Source: Micromonospora rifamycinica (GTDB lineage: Bacteria > Actinomycetota > Actinomycetes > Mycobacteriales > Micromonosporaceae). From it: 64,000 nt of DNA. Location: assembly GCF_900090265.1 (NCBI RefSeq), contig NZ_LT607752.1, positions 1,736,001 to 1,800,000 on the forward strand. The letters run 5' to 3'. Positions 1-8,570 of the stretch are shown here, piece after piece; the stretch's first letter is position 1; each line of letters starts with the position of its first letter. The translations under genes and the position numbers were made by a program. The notes beneath the pieces were generated by a model, which had not been told where the DNA came from, searched no databases, and saw only the letters and a program-made list of their open reading frames with translations.

Positions 1-112
1 ACGCCAGCTGGACGGGGCCGGCACCGCGTGCCACCAGCAGCTGCTGCCGTGCGCGCTGGAGATCCGGGGATCGACCGCGGCACCCCGACGTCGCCACCCG
101 GATGGGGGCTGA
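1..112 (+). CDS. LacI-family transcriptional regulator, 3' end only
   Basis: The second forward frame is open from the left edge to a TGA at 110-112 and encodes about 36 residues. The end reads LLPCALEIRGSTAAP followed by a short tail. The pattern of a basic or hydrophobic strand followed by RGSTAPP is the usual C-terminus of LacI/GalR-family regulators, so this is probably the tail of one. The DNA-binding domain and most of the sugar-binding domain lie outside the window. It sits 86 bp upstream of the sugar-uptake/alpha-xylosidase operon on the same strand, a common place for the local repressor of a CUT1 operon. The family call rests on one short motif. Confidence 0.6.
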   Translation, partial: RQLDGAGTACHQQLLPCALEIRGSTAAPRRRHPDGG

Positions 113-198
113 CCAGGAAAAACGGCCCGTCGCCGCGCGGCAACGCGACGACGGACCCAGCGAAGTACCGGGCTCGATACTCAACGAGGAGGATAGCA

Positions 199-1503
199 AT
201 GCAGCGATTCCACCGGATCGTCGCGGCGATCGCCCTGGCGGCGACCGCGACGACCACCGTGGCCGCGTGCGGCGACGACGACAGCGGTGACGGCAGCGGG
301 GCCAGGACCCTCAAGCTCTGGCACTACGAGGGCGAGACCAGCGCGATGGGGGTCGGCTGGGACCGGGCCATCGAGATCTTCAAGACCGAGCACCCCGGCG
401 TCGAGGTGCGCTTCGAGCGCAAGGCGTTCGAGCAGATCCAGCAGAACGCCGGCATGATCGTCAACTCGTCCGAGGGTCCGGACATCATGGAGTACAACAA
501 GGGCAACGCGACCGCCGGCCTGTTTTCGTCGCAGGGCCTGCTCACCGACCTCAGCGGCGAGGCGGACAAGCGCGGTTGGGCCGACAAGCTCAGCCCCAGC
601 CTGCAGACCACCGCGCGGTACAGCGACAAGGGCGTGATGGGGTCGGGTAACTGGTTCGGCGTGCCGAACTACGGCGAGTACGTCACGGTCTACTACAACA
701 AGGACCTGTTCGACCGCAACGGCGTCACGGTGCCGACCACGCTGGCCGAGTTGACCGCCGCGATGGACACCTTCGTGCGCAAGGGCGTCACCCCGCTGGG
801 CATGGCCGGCGCCGAGTACCCGGCCGGGCAGCTGTTCTACCAGCTGGCCCTGTCGAAGGCCGACCGGCAGTTCGTCGACAACTACCAGCTCTACAAGAAC
901 CCCGTCGACTTCAAGGCCGACCCCCTCAAGTACGGCGCGGACACCTTCGCCGAGTGGGTGCGCAAGGGCTACGTCGCCAAGGACTCGGCGAGCCTCAAGG
1001 CCGAGGACATGGGCACCGCGTTCATCGCGGGCAAGACCCCGATGATCGTCTCCGGCAGCTGGTGGTACGGCCGGTTCAAGGCCGAGATGAAGGCCACCTG
1101 GGACACCTTCCTGTTCCCGGGCAACACCCTCACCGCCGGCTCGTCCGGCAACCTCTGGGTCGTCCCGACGAACAGCAAGGCCAAGAGCCTGGCGTACGAC
1201 TTCATCGACATCACCCTGCGCCCGGAGATCCAGGATCTGATCGGGAACAACGGTGGCATCCCGGTGGCCGGCGACCCCGCGAAGATCACCGACCCGAAGG
1301 ACCGCAAGCTGATCGAGGACTTCAACACGGTCAGCAAGCAGGACGGGCTGGCCTTCTACCCGGACTGGCCGGTGCCCGGCTACTACGACGTGCTGGTCGG
1401 CGGGTTCCAGGCGCTGATCAACGGGTCCAAGTCCCCCGACCAGGTGCTCGACACGATCGCCAAGCCGTACGCCGACGGCGTCAAGGAGATCACCGGCAAG
1501 TGA
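199..1503 (+). CDS. CUT1 sugar ABC transporter, substrate-binding lipoprotein
   Basis: Extracellular solute-binding protein (family 1) of 434 aa that should capture an oligosaccharide outside the membrane and hand it to the two permeases that follow. The N-terminus MQRFHRIV is followed by a hydrophobic stretch and the lipobox VAAC, with the lipidated Cys at residue 24. The mature part contains blocks typical of the family, such as LKLWHYEG near the start and YVTVYYNKDLF in the middle. The frame is open upstream to base 28, but the ATG at 199 follows a strong GAGGAGG site at about 186-192 and gives a proper signal peptide, so I chose it. The next genes encode permeases and a GH31 alpha-xylosidase, so an alpha-xylosylated oligosaccharide (for example from xyloglucan) is the likely ligand. 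The ligand is inferred from context only. Confidence 0.9.
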   Translation: MQRFHRIVAAIALAATATTTVAACGDDDSGDGSGARTLKLWHYEGETSAMGVGWDRAIEIFKTEHPGVEVRFERKAFEQIQQNAGMIVNSSEGPDIMEYNKGNATAGLFSSQGLLTDLSGEADKRGWADKLSPSLQTTARYSDKGVMGSGNWFGVPNYGEYVTVYYNKDLFDRNGVTVPTTLAELTAAMDTFVRKGVTPLGMAGAEYPAGQLFYQLALSKADRQFVDNYQLYKNPVDFKADPLKYGADTFAEWVRKGYVAKDSASLKAEDMGTAFIAGKTPMIVSGSWWYGRFKAEMKATWDTFLFPGNTLTAGSSGNLWVVPTNSKAKSLAYDFIDITLRPEIQDLIGNNGGIPVAGDPAKITDPKDRKLIEDFNTVSKQDGLAFYPDWPVPGYYDVLVGGFQALINGSKSPDQVLDTIAKPYADGVKEITGK

Positions 1504-1568
1504 CAGGTGGGCGGCGGGCGTGACCGGGACGACCGGCGGGCCCGCCGCCGGGCCGGGAAGGATCCGCC

Positions 1569-2543
1569 ATGGCAGTCCCCGACACCGCCGCCGGCACACC
1601 GGCGGCGACCCGCACCCGCTCCCCCGTCCGCCCGTCCCGCCGTCGACCGCGCGGCCGGGGCGCGGCCTACTGGCTCTACCTGCTCCCCGGGGCGGCGCTG
1701 TTCGTCCTGGTCATCGGCGTGCCCCTGGTCGGCACCGGGTACCTGTCGCTGACCCGATGGTCGGGCGTCGGCGACCCCACCTTCGTCGGGTTGGCCAACT
1801 ACCGGCAGTTGCTGGACGACGAGGTGTTCTGGGCGTCGTTCCGCAACACGGTGGCGATGATCGTGGCGATGGTGGTGGTGCCGACGCTGCTCGGGCTGCT
1901 GCTCGCCGCGGTGCTCTTCGACGTCGTCGGCCGGCGGTTCCGGCCCCGGACGGCGGCGGCCCTGCGGGCGGCGTTCTACCTGCCGCAGGTGCTGCCGGTG
2001 GTGGTGGCCGGCATCGTCTGGGGCTGGATCCTGCGCCCGGACGGCGCGTTCAACAGCGTGCTCGACGCGGTCGGTCTCGGGGCGCTGCGCCACGACTGGC
2101 TGGGCGACCCGGACACCGCGCTGCCGGCGGTGATGGCGGTGATGATCTGGGTGCAGATCGGCTACCCGGTGGTGGTGTTCATGGCGGCGTTGCAGCGGGT
2201 CGACCCGGAGCTCTACGAGGCGGCCGAGGTCGACGGGGCGGGCTGGCGGCACCGGTTCCGGGCGATCACCGTGCCGCAGATCCGGCCGGAGACCTTCGTG
2301 GTGGCCCTGACCTGCACCATCGCCGCGTTGAAGGTGTTCGGACCGATCTTCGCGCTGACCCGGGGCGGCCCGGAGAACGCCACCAACGTGCCGTCCTACT
2401 TCGCCTACTACACGTTCTTCAAGAAGCTCCAGGTCGGGTACGGTTCCGCGATCTCCACCGTGCTCACGGTGATCATCGTGGTGGTGGCCGTGGTCTTCAT
2501 CGGGGTGCAGGCCCGCAGTGAGCGCCGGGACCGGGGGGTCTGA
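1569..2543 (+). CDS. CUT1 sugar ABC transporter permease (MalF/UgpA type)
   Basis: Inner-membrane permease of 324 aa. After a basic N-terminus of about 30 residues there are roughly six hydrophobic segments, the first being YLLPGAALFVLVIGVPL. The cytoplasmic coupling loop that docks to the ATPase is visible as EAAEVDGAGWRHRFRAITVP. The start at 1569 has an AAGGA site just upstream, and the gene follows the binding protein after 65 bp. It pairs with the MalG-type permease that begins one base after its stop. No ATP-binding subunit is encoded in the operon. In actinobacteria such CUT1 systems commonly use one shared ATPase (MsiK type) encoded elsewhere, and that is the likely case here. Confidence 0.92.
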   Translation: MAVPDTAAGTPAATRTRSPVRPSRRRPRGRGAAYWLYLLPGAALFVLVIGVPLVGTGYLSLTRWSGVGDPTFVGLANYRQLLDDEVFWASFRNTVAMIVAMVVVPTLLGLLLAAVLFDVVGRRFRPRTAAALRAAFYLPQVLPVVVAGIVWGWILRPDGAFNSVLDAVGLGALRHDWLGDPDTALPAVMAVMIWVQIGYPVVVFMAALQRVDPELYEAAEVDGAGWRHRFRAITVPQIRPETFVVALTCTIAALKVFGPIFALTRGGPENATNVPSYFAYYTFFKKLQVGYGSAISTVLTVIIVVVAVVFIGVQARSERRDRGV

Positions 2544-2544
2544 G

Positions 2545-3420
2545 ATGGCCGTCATGATCGCCAAGGTCCCGGTCCGCCGGAAGGTGCGCGACCGGCACCA
2601 CCGGGGCGTCAGCCGCTGGCTGGTGCTCGCCGGGGTCACCGTGGGCGCGCTGGTCATGCTGGTGCCGTTCGCGTTCATGCTGCTCAACGCGTTCAAGTCG
2701 CCGGGCGACTACTCGTCGGACGGCCCGCTGAGCTGGCCGACGGAGTTCTACACCACGGGCCTGCGGACATACTGGTCCACGGTGAACTTCCCGCTCAAGC
2801 TGTGGAACTCGGCGCTCATCGCCGGGTCGGTGGCGGTGCTCGGCGTCGTCGTGTCACTGCTCAACGCGTACGCGCTGGGCATCGGCCGGGTCCGCGGCCG
2901 GCTGTGGATCGTCGGGCTGTTCCTGCTGGCCAACATGCTGCCGCAGGAGGCGTTGGTCTACCCGCTGTACTACGTCGCCAAGGAGGTCGGCCTCTACAAC
3001 ACCCGACTGTCGGTGATCATCATCTTCACCGTCATCCAGAGCGCCTTCGGCACCTACCTGCTCGCCTCGGTGCTCGGCACCTTCCCGCGGGCACTGCTGG
3101 AGGCCGCCGCGCTGGACGGCGCCGGCACGTGGACGGTGCTGTGGCGGGTGGTCTTCCCCAACCTGCGACCCACCCTCGCCGTCCTGCTGATCTTCTTCTT
3201 CATCTGGACCTGGAACGAGTTCCTCATCCCGCTGGTCATGCTGATCGACAACCAGACCCAGACCGTCCCGGTGGCCCTCGCGTCGTTGCAGGGCGACCGG
3301 CTGATGGACGCCCCGACGACCAACGCCGGCGCACTGATCAGCCTGGTGCCGGCCATCCTGTTCTTCCTCATCTTCCAGCGCACCCTGGCGCGCGGCATCA
3401 CGGCAGGAGCCGAGAAGTGA
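2545..3420 (+). CDS. CUT1 sugar ABC transporter permease (MalG/UgpE type)
   Basis: Second permease of 291 aa with six predicted membrane segments (for example WLVLAGVTVGALVMLVPFAF) and the EAA loop EAAALDGAGTWTVLWRVVFP. It forms the heterodimeric channel with the preceding gene. The ATG at 2545 starts one base after the TGA of the upstream permease, with a G-rich Shine-Dalgarno stretch at 2532-2539 inside the upstream gene. An in-frame GTG at 2518 and an ATG at 2554 are other possible starts. The last codons overlap the GTG start of the alpha-xylosidase gene by 4 bp, so translation of the three is probably coupled. Confidence 0.9.
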   Translation: MAVMIAKVPVRRKVRDRHHRGVSRWLVLAGVTVGALVMLVPFAFMLLNAFKSPGDYSSDGPLSWPTEFYTTGLRTYWSTVNFPLKLWNSALIAGSVAVLGVVVSLLNAYALGIGRVRGRLWIVGLFLLANMLPQEALVYPLYYVAKEVGLYNTRLSVIIIFTVIQSAFGTYLLASVLGTFPRALLEAAALDGAGTWTVLWRVVFPNLRPTLAVLLIFFFIWTWNEFLIPLVMLIDNQTQTVPVALASLQGDRLMDAPTTNAGALISLVPAILFFLIFQRTLARGITAGAEK

Positions 3421-5657
3421 AGTTCACCGACGGGTACTGGCAACTGCGTCCGGGCGTCAGCGTGCTGCGCCCGGGCACTGTCGAATCGGTCGAGCCGGAC
3501 GACCGTGGCTTCACCGTCTTCGCCCCGGCCGGTCGGATCAACGGCCGCGGCGACACCCTCAACCGGCCGGTCGTCACGGTCCGCTTCTTCTCCCCCGCCC
3601 CCGGCGTGGTCGGGGTGACCATCGGCCACCACAGCGGCGGGCTGCCCCGCGAACCCCGCTTCGGGCTGCGCACCGACGACACGCACCCGGTCACCGTCGA
3701 CATCACCGGGATCAGCGCGTCGCTGACCACCGGTGAGCTGACCGTCCGGGTCGCGCTGGTCGACGACTGGCGGGTCGAGTTCCGGCACGGCGACCGGGTG
3801 GTCACCGCGTCCACCGCCCGCAGCATCGGGATCGTCACCGACGGCGAGGGCCGCCGGTACGTGCACGAGCGGCTGGCGCTCGGCGTCGGCGAGACGGTGT
3901 ACGGGTTGGGCGAGCGGTTCGGCCCGTTCGTGAAGAACGGTCAGACGGTCGACGTCTGGAACGCCGACGGCGGCACCGCCAGCGAGCAGGCGTACAAGAA
4001 CGTGCCGTTCTATCTGAGCAGCGCCGGCTACGGGGTGTTCGTGGACCACCCGGAGCACGTGTCGTTCGAGGTCGGCTCGGAGGTCGTCGCGCAGACCCAG
4101 TTCAGTGTGGAGGGTCAGTCGCTCACCTACCACGTCGTCGACGGGCCCACCCCGAAGGACGTGCTGCGCCGCTACACGGCGCTGACCGGCCGGCCGGCCC
4201 GGGTGCCCGCCTGGTCGTACGGGCTGTGGCTGTCCACGTCGTTCACCACGTCGTACGACGAGAAGACGGTGACCGAGTTCGTCGAGGGGATGGCCGAGCG
4301 GGGCCTGCCGCTGTCGGTGTTCCACTTCGACTGCTTCTGGATGCGCCAGTTCCACTGGGTCGACTTCGTCTGGGATCCGGCCACCTTCCCCGACCCGGAG
4401 GGGATGCTGCGCCGGCTGCACGAGCGGGGCCTCAAGGTGTGCGTGTGGATCAACCCGTACATCGCGCAGCGCTCCTACCTGTTCGAGGAGGGCCGCCAGG
4501 CCGGCTACCTGGTCCGCAACCCGGACGGGTCGGTGTGGCAGTGGGACAAGTGGCAGGCCGGCATGGCGCTGGTCGACTTCACCAACCCGGACGCGGCGGC
4601 CTGGTTCGCCGACAAGCTCCGGGCGCTGCTGGACATGGGCGTCGACTGTTTCAAGACCGACTTCGGCGAGCGCATCCCGACCGACGTGGTGTGGCACGAC
4701 GGGTCGGACCCGCAGCGCATGCACAACTACTACTCCTACCTCTACAACAGGACGGTCTTCGCGCTGCTGGAGGCCGAGCGGGGCGAGGGCGAGGCGGTGG
4801 TGTTCGCCCGCTCGGCCACCACCGGCGGCCAGCAGTTCCCGGTGCACTGGGGCGGCGACTGCGAGTCGACGTTCGTCGCGATGGCCGAGTCGCTGCGCGG
4901 CGGGTTGTCGCTGGCGTCGTCCGGCTTCGGCTACTGGAGTCACGACATCGGCGGGTTCGAGGGCACCCCCGATCCGGCGGTGTTCAAGCGGTGGATCGCG
5001 TTCGGCCTGCTCTCCTCGCACTCGCGGCTGCACGGCTCCGGCTCGTACCGGGTGCCGTGGGCCTACGACGAGCAGGCCGTGGACGTGCTGCGGCACTTCA
5101 CCCGGCTCAAGCTCAGGCTCATGCCCTACCTGGCGGCGACGGCCGAGGAGGCGCACCGGGACGGAATCCCGATGATGCGTCCGATGATCGTGGAGTTCCC
5201 GGACGACCCGGCGGTGGCGCACCTCGACCGGCAGTACATGCTCGGCTCCGACGTGCTGGTCGCGCCGGTGCTCAGCGCCGACGGGCAGGTCACCTTCTAC
5301 GTGCCGGCCGGCACCTGGACCCACCTGGTCACCGGCGCGCAGCTCACCGGCCCGGCGTGGGTGACCGAGAAGCACGGGTACGACAGCCTGCCGGTGCTCG
5401 CCCGGCCCGGCGCGGTCATCGGGTTCGGGGCGCGCTCGGACCGGCCCGACTACGACTGGGCCGACGGGGTGGAGCTGCGGCTCTACGCCCCGGTTGAGGG
5501 GCAGCGGCAGCGGGTGCGTATCCCGGCGCCCGAGGGCGGGCCGGGCACGCAGTTCGAGGTGGGCTTCCGCGACGGGGTGGCGACCGCCGAGCTGGTGACG
5601 GGCCGGTCGTCGGCGTACCGCTGCGTGGTGGTCGGCCCGGGAACACCGGCGGGTTGA
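3417..5657 (+). CDS. yicI: GH31 alpha-xylosidase (YicI/XylS type)
   Basis: Cytoplasmic alpha-xylosidase of 746 aa that removes non-reducing alpha-1,6-linked xylose from isoprimeverose or xyloglucan oligosaccharides. There is no signal peptide. The catalytic nucleophile is Asp415 in CFKTDFGERIPTDV and the acid/base is Asp481 in VHWGGDCES. In E. coli YicI the equivalents are Asp416 and Asp482, so length and spacing match almost exactly. Other YicI-like blocks are SGFGYWSHDIGGFEGT, FGLLSSHSRLHGSGSYRVPW and RQYMLGSDVLVAPV. The GTG start overlaps the upstream TGA (GTGA), and an AGGAG lies at about 3404. The frame is open further upstream, but that part shadows the permease gene. It closes the operon and indicates that the imported sugar is alpha-xylosylated. 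Confidence 0.95.
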   Translation: MKFTDGYWQLRPGVSVLRPGTVESVEPDDRGFTVFAPAGRINGRGDTLNRPVVTVRFFSPAPGVVGVTIGHHSGGLPREPRFGLRTDDTHPVTVDITGISASLTTGELTVRVALVDDWRVEFRHGDRVVTASTARSIGIVTDGEGRRYVHERLALGVGETVYGLGERFGPFVKNGQTVDVWNADGGTASEQAYKNVPFYLSSAGYGVFVDHPEHVSFEVGSEVVAQTQFSVEGQSLTYHVVDGPTPKDVLRRYTALTGRPARVPAWSYGLWLSTSFTTSYDEKTVTEFVEGMAERGLPLSVFHFDCFWMRQFHWVDFVWDPATFPDPEGMLRRLHERGLKVCVWINPYIAQRSYLFEEGRQAGYLVRNPDGSVWQWDKWQAGMALVDFTNPDAAAWFADKLRALLDMGVDCFKTDFGERIPTDVVWHDGSDPQRMHNYYSYLYNRTVFALLEAERGEGEAVVFARSATTGGQQFPVHWGGDCESTFVAMAESLRGGLSLASSGFGYWSHDIGGFEGTPDPAVFKRWIAFGLLSSHSRLHGSGSYRVPWAYDEQAVDVLRHFTRLKLRLMPYLAATAEEAHRDGIPMMRPMIVEFPDDPAVAHLDRQYMLGSDVLVAPVLSADGQVTFYVPAGTWTHLVTGAQLTGPAWVTEKHGYDSLPVLARPGAVIGFGARSDRPDYDWADGVELRLYAPVEGQRQRVRIPAPEGGPGTQFEVGFRDGVATAELVTGRSSAYRCVVVGPGTPAG

Positions 5658-5696
5658 TCCCGGGCCGACCCGCACGTCGTCGGAGATGCCGGCTGG

Positions 5697-6746
5697 TCAG
5701 TAGACGAACGGCCAGCCGGCGCCGTCGTACCCGAGGAGGTTGATGCCGAGCAGCGAGGTCCCGTTGTCGGCGTAGTAGTGGTAGGTGAGCACCTCGGCGT
5801 CGGTGTCGGTGAACACCGCCTGGTGACCGGGGCCGTGGATGCCGCCGTGCCCGGCGAGCACCTGGGTGCCACCGCCCGCGGTCATCGGCACACCGTTGCG
5901 GTCGACGTACGGCCCGGTGACCGAGGTCGACCTGCCCACCATCACCCGGTAGGTGCTCGCGGCGCCCTGGCAGCAGCGGTCGAACGACACCCACAGGTAG
6001 TAGTAGTTCCCGTGCCGGGCGATCACCGGGGCCTCGATGGCGCCCCCGTTGCGGCCCGCGATGCTGCGCAGGGTGGTGTCGGAGCGCTTGCCGGTGGCCG
6101 GGTTCAGCGCCACCATCTTGATGCCGGACCAGAACGAGCCGAAGCTGAGCCACCATCTGCCGGCGGCGTCGACCACCAGGTTCGGGTCGATGGCGTTGAA
6201 GGTGTCCGACGTCCGGGACTCGATGACCAGACCCTGGTCGGTCCAGCTGCCGGAGGCCCCGGTGGTGCTGGTGGCCAGGAAGATCGCCGACCGGTTCGAG
6301 CCGAACGTCGAGGCGGAGTAGTACAGCCAGTACCGGCCGTCGCGGTAGAACAGGTCCGGTGCCCACAGGTTGCGGCTGCCCCCGGTGTACGGCGTGGTCC
6401 AGGGCGCACCGTTGGGGAACACCGTCCCCGCGTTGCGGAACGCGGTCCGGTCGGCGGAGGTCTTGAGAGCGATGTTGTCGCCGGTGTGCGCCACCAGGTA
6501 GCCGCCGCCGGGGCGGACCACGATCGTCGGATCGTGCACACCGACGTCCCCGGTGACCCGGCCCGGGTTCGGGTAGGCGGCCGGCGGGGTGGTGGGCGTC
6601 GCCGCCGCCCGGGGCGCGGCGGTCCGGGCGGCGGCCGACGACGATCGCGTCGCCGCGACCCCGCCGGCGGTCAGCACGACGACGGCCAGCGACAGCGCCG
6701 CCAGCCGGCGGAGGGTGGATGTCTCCGGTACGGGGGAGGTTGTCAC
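5697..6746 (-). CDS. GH43 secreted endo-1,5-alpha-L-arabinanase
   Basis: Secreted enzyme of 349 aa that cuts the arabinan side chains of pectin. The GTG start at 6746 follows a GAGGAG site; an ATG at 6833 is in frame but lies inside an inverted repeat and has no such site. Residues 12-32 form an RR-containing hydrophobic signal, followed by a Thr/Ala/Pro-rich stretch to about residue 60. The GH43 triad is visible: Asp72 in VHDPTIV (general base), Asp187 in AIDPNLVVD (pKa modulator) and Glu238 in IEAPVIARHGNYYYLWVSFD (general acid). Further arabinanase hallmarks are YYSASTFGSNRSAIFLATS and the C-terminal LGYDGAGWPFVY. It lies 93 bp downstream of the GH5 gene on the same strand, but a strong hairpin separates them. 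Confidence 0.93.
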   Translation of the reverse strand: MTTSPVPETSTLRRLAALSLAVVVLTAGGVAATRSSSAAARTAAPRAAATPTTPPAAYPNPGRVTGDVGVHDPTIVVRPGGGYLVAHTGDNIALKTSADRTAFRNAGTVFPNGAPWTTPYTGGSRNLWAPDLFYRDGRYWLYYSASTFGSNRSAIFLATSTTGASGSWTDQGLVIESRTSDTFNAIDPNLVVDAAGRWWLSFGSFWSGIKMVALNPATGKRSDTTLRSIAGRNGGAIEAPVIARHGNYYYLWVSFDRCCQGAASTYRVMVGRSTSVTGPYVDRNGVPMTAGGGTQVLAGHGGIHGPGHQAVFTDTDAEVLTYHYYADNGTSLLGINLLGYDGAGWPFVY

Positions 6747-6793
6747 GACAGCTCCTCGGGACGGGTGCCGGGTTGGACCGGTGGTGGCTCGGT

Positions 6794-6834
6794 CGTGCGG
6801 CCGGCCGGCGCCCGCAGCGCCGGCCGGCCGCACG
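6794..6834 (-). terminator. Perfect 18-bp GC hairpin between GH5 and GH43 genes
   Basis: Left arm 6794-6811 and right arm 6817-6834 are exact reverse complements, with a 5-base loop (CCGCA). The hairpin starts 6 bp after the GH5 stop codon, so it probably ends or attenuates GH5 transcription, or protects the 3' end of its message. No T-run follows on either strand, as is usual for actinobacterial stem-loops. Being symmetric, it has no intrinsic direction. Confidence 0.6.
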
Positions 6835-6839
6835 ATTCC

Positions 6840-8372
6840 TCAGAGGTACGGGTCCTGGGTCAGCAGGTGGGCCTTGTAGCCCTCGCCGACGCCGGGCTCC
6901 GGGGTGCCGGCCCAGTCCTTGATGAGCACCGCGCCGCCGGTGCAGCCCCACGGGCTCCAGGTCCAGGCGAGGTAGCCCAGGTGGTGGGTGTCGGCCCAGG
7001 CCACCAGTCGCCGCATGTAGTCGAAGCCGCAGTCGTCCTGGCCGAACTCGCCGATCACCACCGGCACCTGCTCGGCCACCGGGGCGATCTGGCTGTCCCA
7101 GCAGGACTCGCTGGCGCAGGCGTTGAAGCTGTAGGCGTGCCACGACGCGGCCAGGTTGTCCAGCGGGTCGTTCGGCCGGTACGTCAGCCACTCCCGCATG
7201 TCGTTGGCCCACTCCAGGCCGCCGACCATGAGCAGGTTGGTGGCGCCGGTCGCGCGGACCGCGTCGACGAGGTCCTGCATGCCGGCCACCTCGTAGGGCA
7301 GGCCGGCGCAGGTGCCGCCGTCGCGGAGGCACTGCCAGCCCAGGGTCTTGTTCCACTCCGCCGGCATGTCCGGGTACGGCTCGTTGAACAGGTCGAACAC
7401 GACCGCGTCGTTACCCTTGAAGGTGTTGGCGACACCGGTCCAGAACTGCGGGGCGTAGCGCGCGTCCGGCATCGGCTTCTGGCAGGTGGCGTGCTCGTCC
7501 TTGCAGTGCCACTCCGGGCTGTCGGGGTAGCCGCCCCAGGTCCAGTGCAGGTCGAGGATCACGTTGATCCCGTTGGCGACGAGCAGGTTCACGTAGTCCT
7601 TGACGCCCTGTTGGTAGGCGGCGCCGCCGGGCGAACCGTTCAGACCGAGCCAGCACTCCTCGTTCAGCGGCAGGCGTACGGCATGGATGTTCCAGGTCTT
7701 CATCGCGTTGACGGAGGCCTGGTCGACGGGGCCGGAGTCCCACAGGCCCTTGCCCTGCACGCAGGCGAACTCCGCGCCGGACCGGCTCACGCCCAGCAGC
7801 CGGTAGGCGTCACCGTCCGCGGTGAGGATCCGGTTGCCGGCGACGTGCAGCTCCGGTGCCGGACCGGTGGGCGGCGGCGTAGTGGGCGGCGGCGTAGTGG
7901 GCGGTGGAGTGGTGGGCGGCGGCGTGGTCGGCGGCGGCGTGGTGGGCGGCGGGGTCACCGGCCCGTTGCAGGTGGTCCCGTTCAACGCGAACGACGTGGG
8001 TACCGGGTTCGTGCCGCTCCACGAGCCGTTGAACCCGATCGAGGTCGCCGCGCCGGTGCCCAACGCGGCGTTCCAGCTCATGCTGGCGGCCGACACCCGG
8101 GTGCCGGTCTGCGTCCAGGTGGCCCCCCAGCCGTGGCTGACCTGCTGGTCCGGCTCGGGGAAGTCGAAGGTCAACGTCCAGTTCGGCAGCGGGTCACCGA
8201 GGTTGGTGACGGCGACGTTGCCGGTGAACCCGCCCGGCCACTGGCTCTGCACGGTGTAGGTGACCGAGCAGCCGGCGGCGGCCGCCGCGGCGGGGAGGCC
8301 GGCCGTCACCACGCCACCCAGCATCAGCACGCCGGTGACGCTGGCGGCGAGCAGGGCACGACGATGTTTCAT
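6840..8372 (-). CDS. Secreted GH5 glycanase with N-terminal CBM2
   Basis: Secreted 510-aa modular beta-glycanase. Residues 1-33 are a signal peptide (MKHRRALLAASV, hydrophobic core, Ala-rich end). Residues 34 to about 135 form a CBM2 cellulose/xylan-binding module with Cys at both ends and the expected Trp residues. Next comes a linker of repeated PPPTT units, then a GH5 catalytic domain from about residue 170. The acid/base is Glu331 in VFDLFNEPYPD and the nucleophile is Glu442 in PVVIGEFGQDDC; VILDLHWTW is the usual His block. The ATG at 8372 has an AGGAG site. GH5 members include endoglucanases and mannanases. The shared promoter type with a beta-mannosidase gene makes either mannan or cellulose a plausible target, and the sequence does not decide it. 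Confidence 0.93.
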   Translation of the reverse strand: MKHRRALLAASVTGVLMLGGVVTAGLPAAAAAAGCSVTYTVQSQWPGGFTGNVAVTNLGDPLPNWTLTFDFPEPDQQVSHGWGATWTQTGTRVSAASMSWNAALGTGAATSIGFNGSWSGTNPVPTSFALNGTTCNGPVTPPPTTPPPTTPPPTTPPPTTPPPTTPPPTGPAPELHVAGNRILTADGDAYRLLGVSRSGAEFACVQGKGLWDSGPVDQASVNAMKTWNIHAVRLPLNEECWLGLNGSPGGAAYQQGVKDYVNLLVANGINVILDLHWTWGGYPDSPEWHCKDEHATCQKPMPDARYAPQFWTGVANTFKGNDAVVFDLFNEPYPDMPAEWNKTLGWQCLRDGGTCAGLPYEVAGMQDLVDAVRATGATNLLMVGGLEWANDMREWLTYRPNDPLDNLAASWHAYSFNACASESCWDSQIAPVAEQVPVVIGEFGQDDCGFDYMRRLVAWADTHHLGYLAWTWSPWGCTGGAVLIKDWAGTPEPGVGEGYKAHLLTQDPYL

Positions 8373-8417
8373 GTGATCTCCTGGAATAGTGAGAGATCGA
8401 TGGGAGCGCTGGGGGAC

Positions 8418-8447
8418 ATCCTTAGTTAGATTCGTTACGAAAGTCAA
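8418..8447 (-). promoter_or_regulatory. Promoter/ROK-type operator of the GH5 gene
   Basis: Read on the reverse strand, a -35 TTGACT (8447-8442) is followed by exactly 17 bases and TAAGGAT (8424-8418). Transcription would start near 8410, giving a leader of about 40 bases before the ATG at 8372. The forward strand reads CTTAGTTAGATT across the -10 region, resembling TTAGTT half-sites of ROK/XylR operators. The spacer holds a near-palindrome TTCGTAACGAA. The same -35/spacer/-10 pattern occurs at 9882-9911 and 19444-19473. Confidence 0.7.
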
Positions 8448-8492
8448 TACGCTGCGGCGGCATCCTCCCGTCGCGGTCGTGATCGCCGGAGG

Positions 8493-8534
8493 CACGCGGT
8501 CGTCGGCGGTGAACACGCGGTCGTCGGCGGTGAA
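8493..8534 (+). repeat. Exact 21-bp tandem duplication upstream of ROK gene 1
   Basis: Bases 8493-8513 are repeated without change at 8514-8534, starting CACGCGGTCG. The pair ends 36 bp before the GTG start of the ROK regulator, where its promoter or own operator would be expected. Whether it binds a protein or is a replication-slippage duplication cannot be told from the sequence. Confidence 0.75.
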
Positions 8535-8570
8535 GTAGCCTGGCTGCGGGGCGAACATCGAGGGGGGACC

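Noticed and set aside
28..198. Earlier start for the first binding protein
   Set aside because: It would place 57 polar residues before the lipoprotein signal and overlap the LacI-type gene end; the ATG at 199 with GAGGAGG is far better.
5416..7356. Arg/Pro-rich reverse frame overlapping GH43 and GH5
   Set aside because: It is a frame-shifted shadow of both enzymes without domain content, and it spans the inter-gene hairpin.
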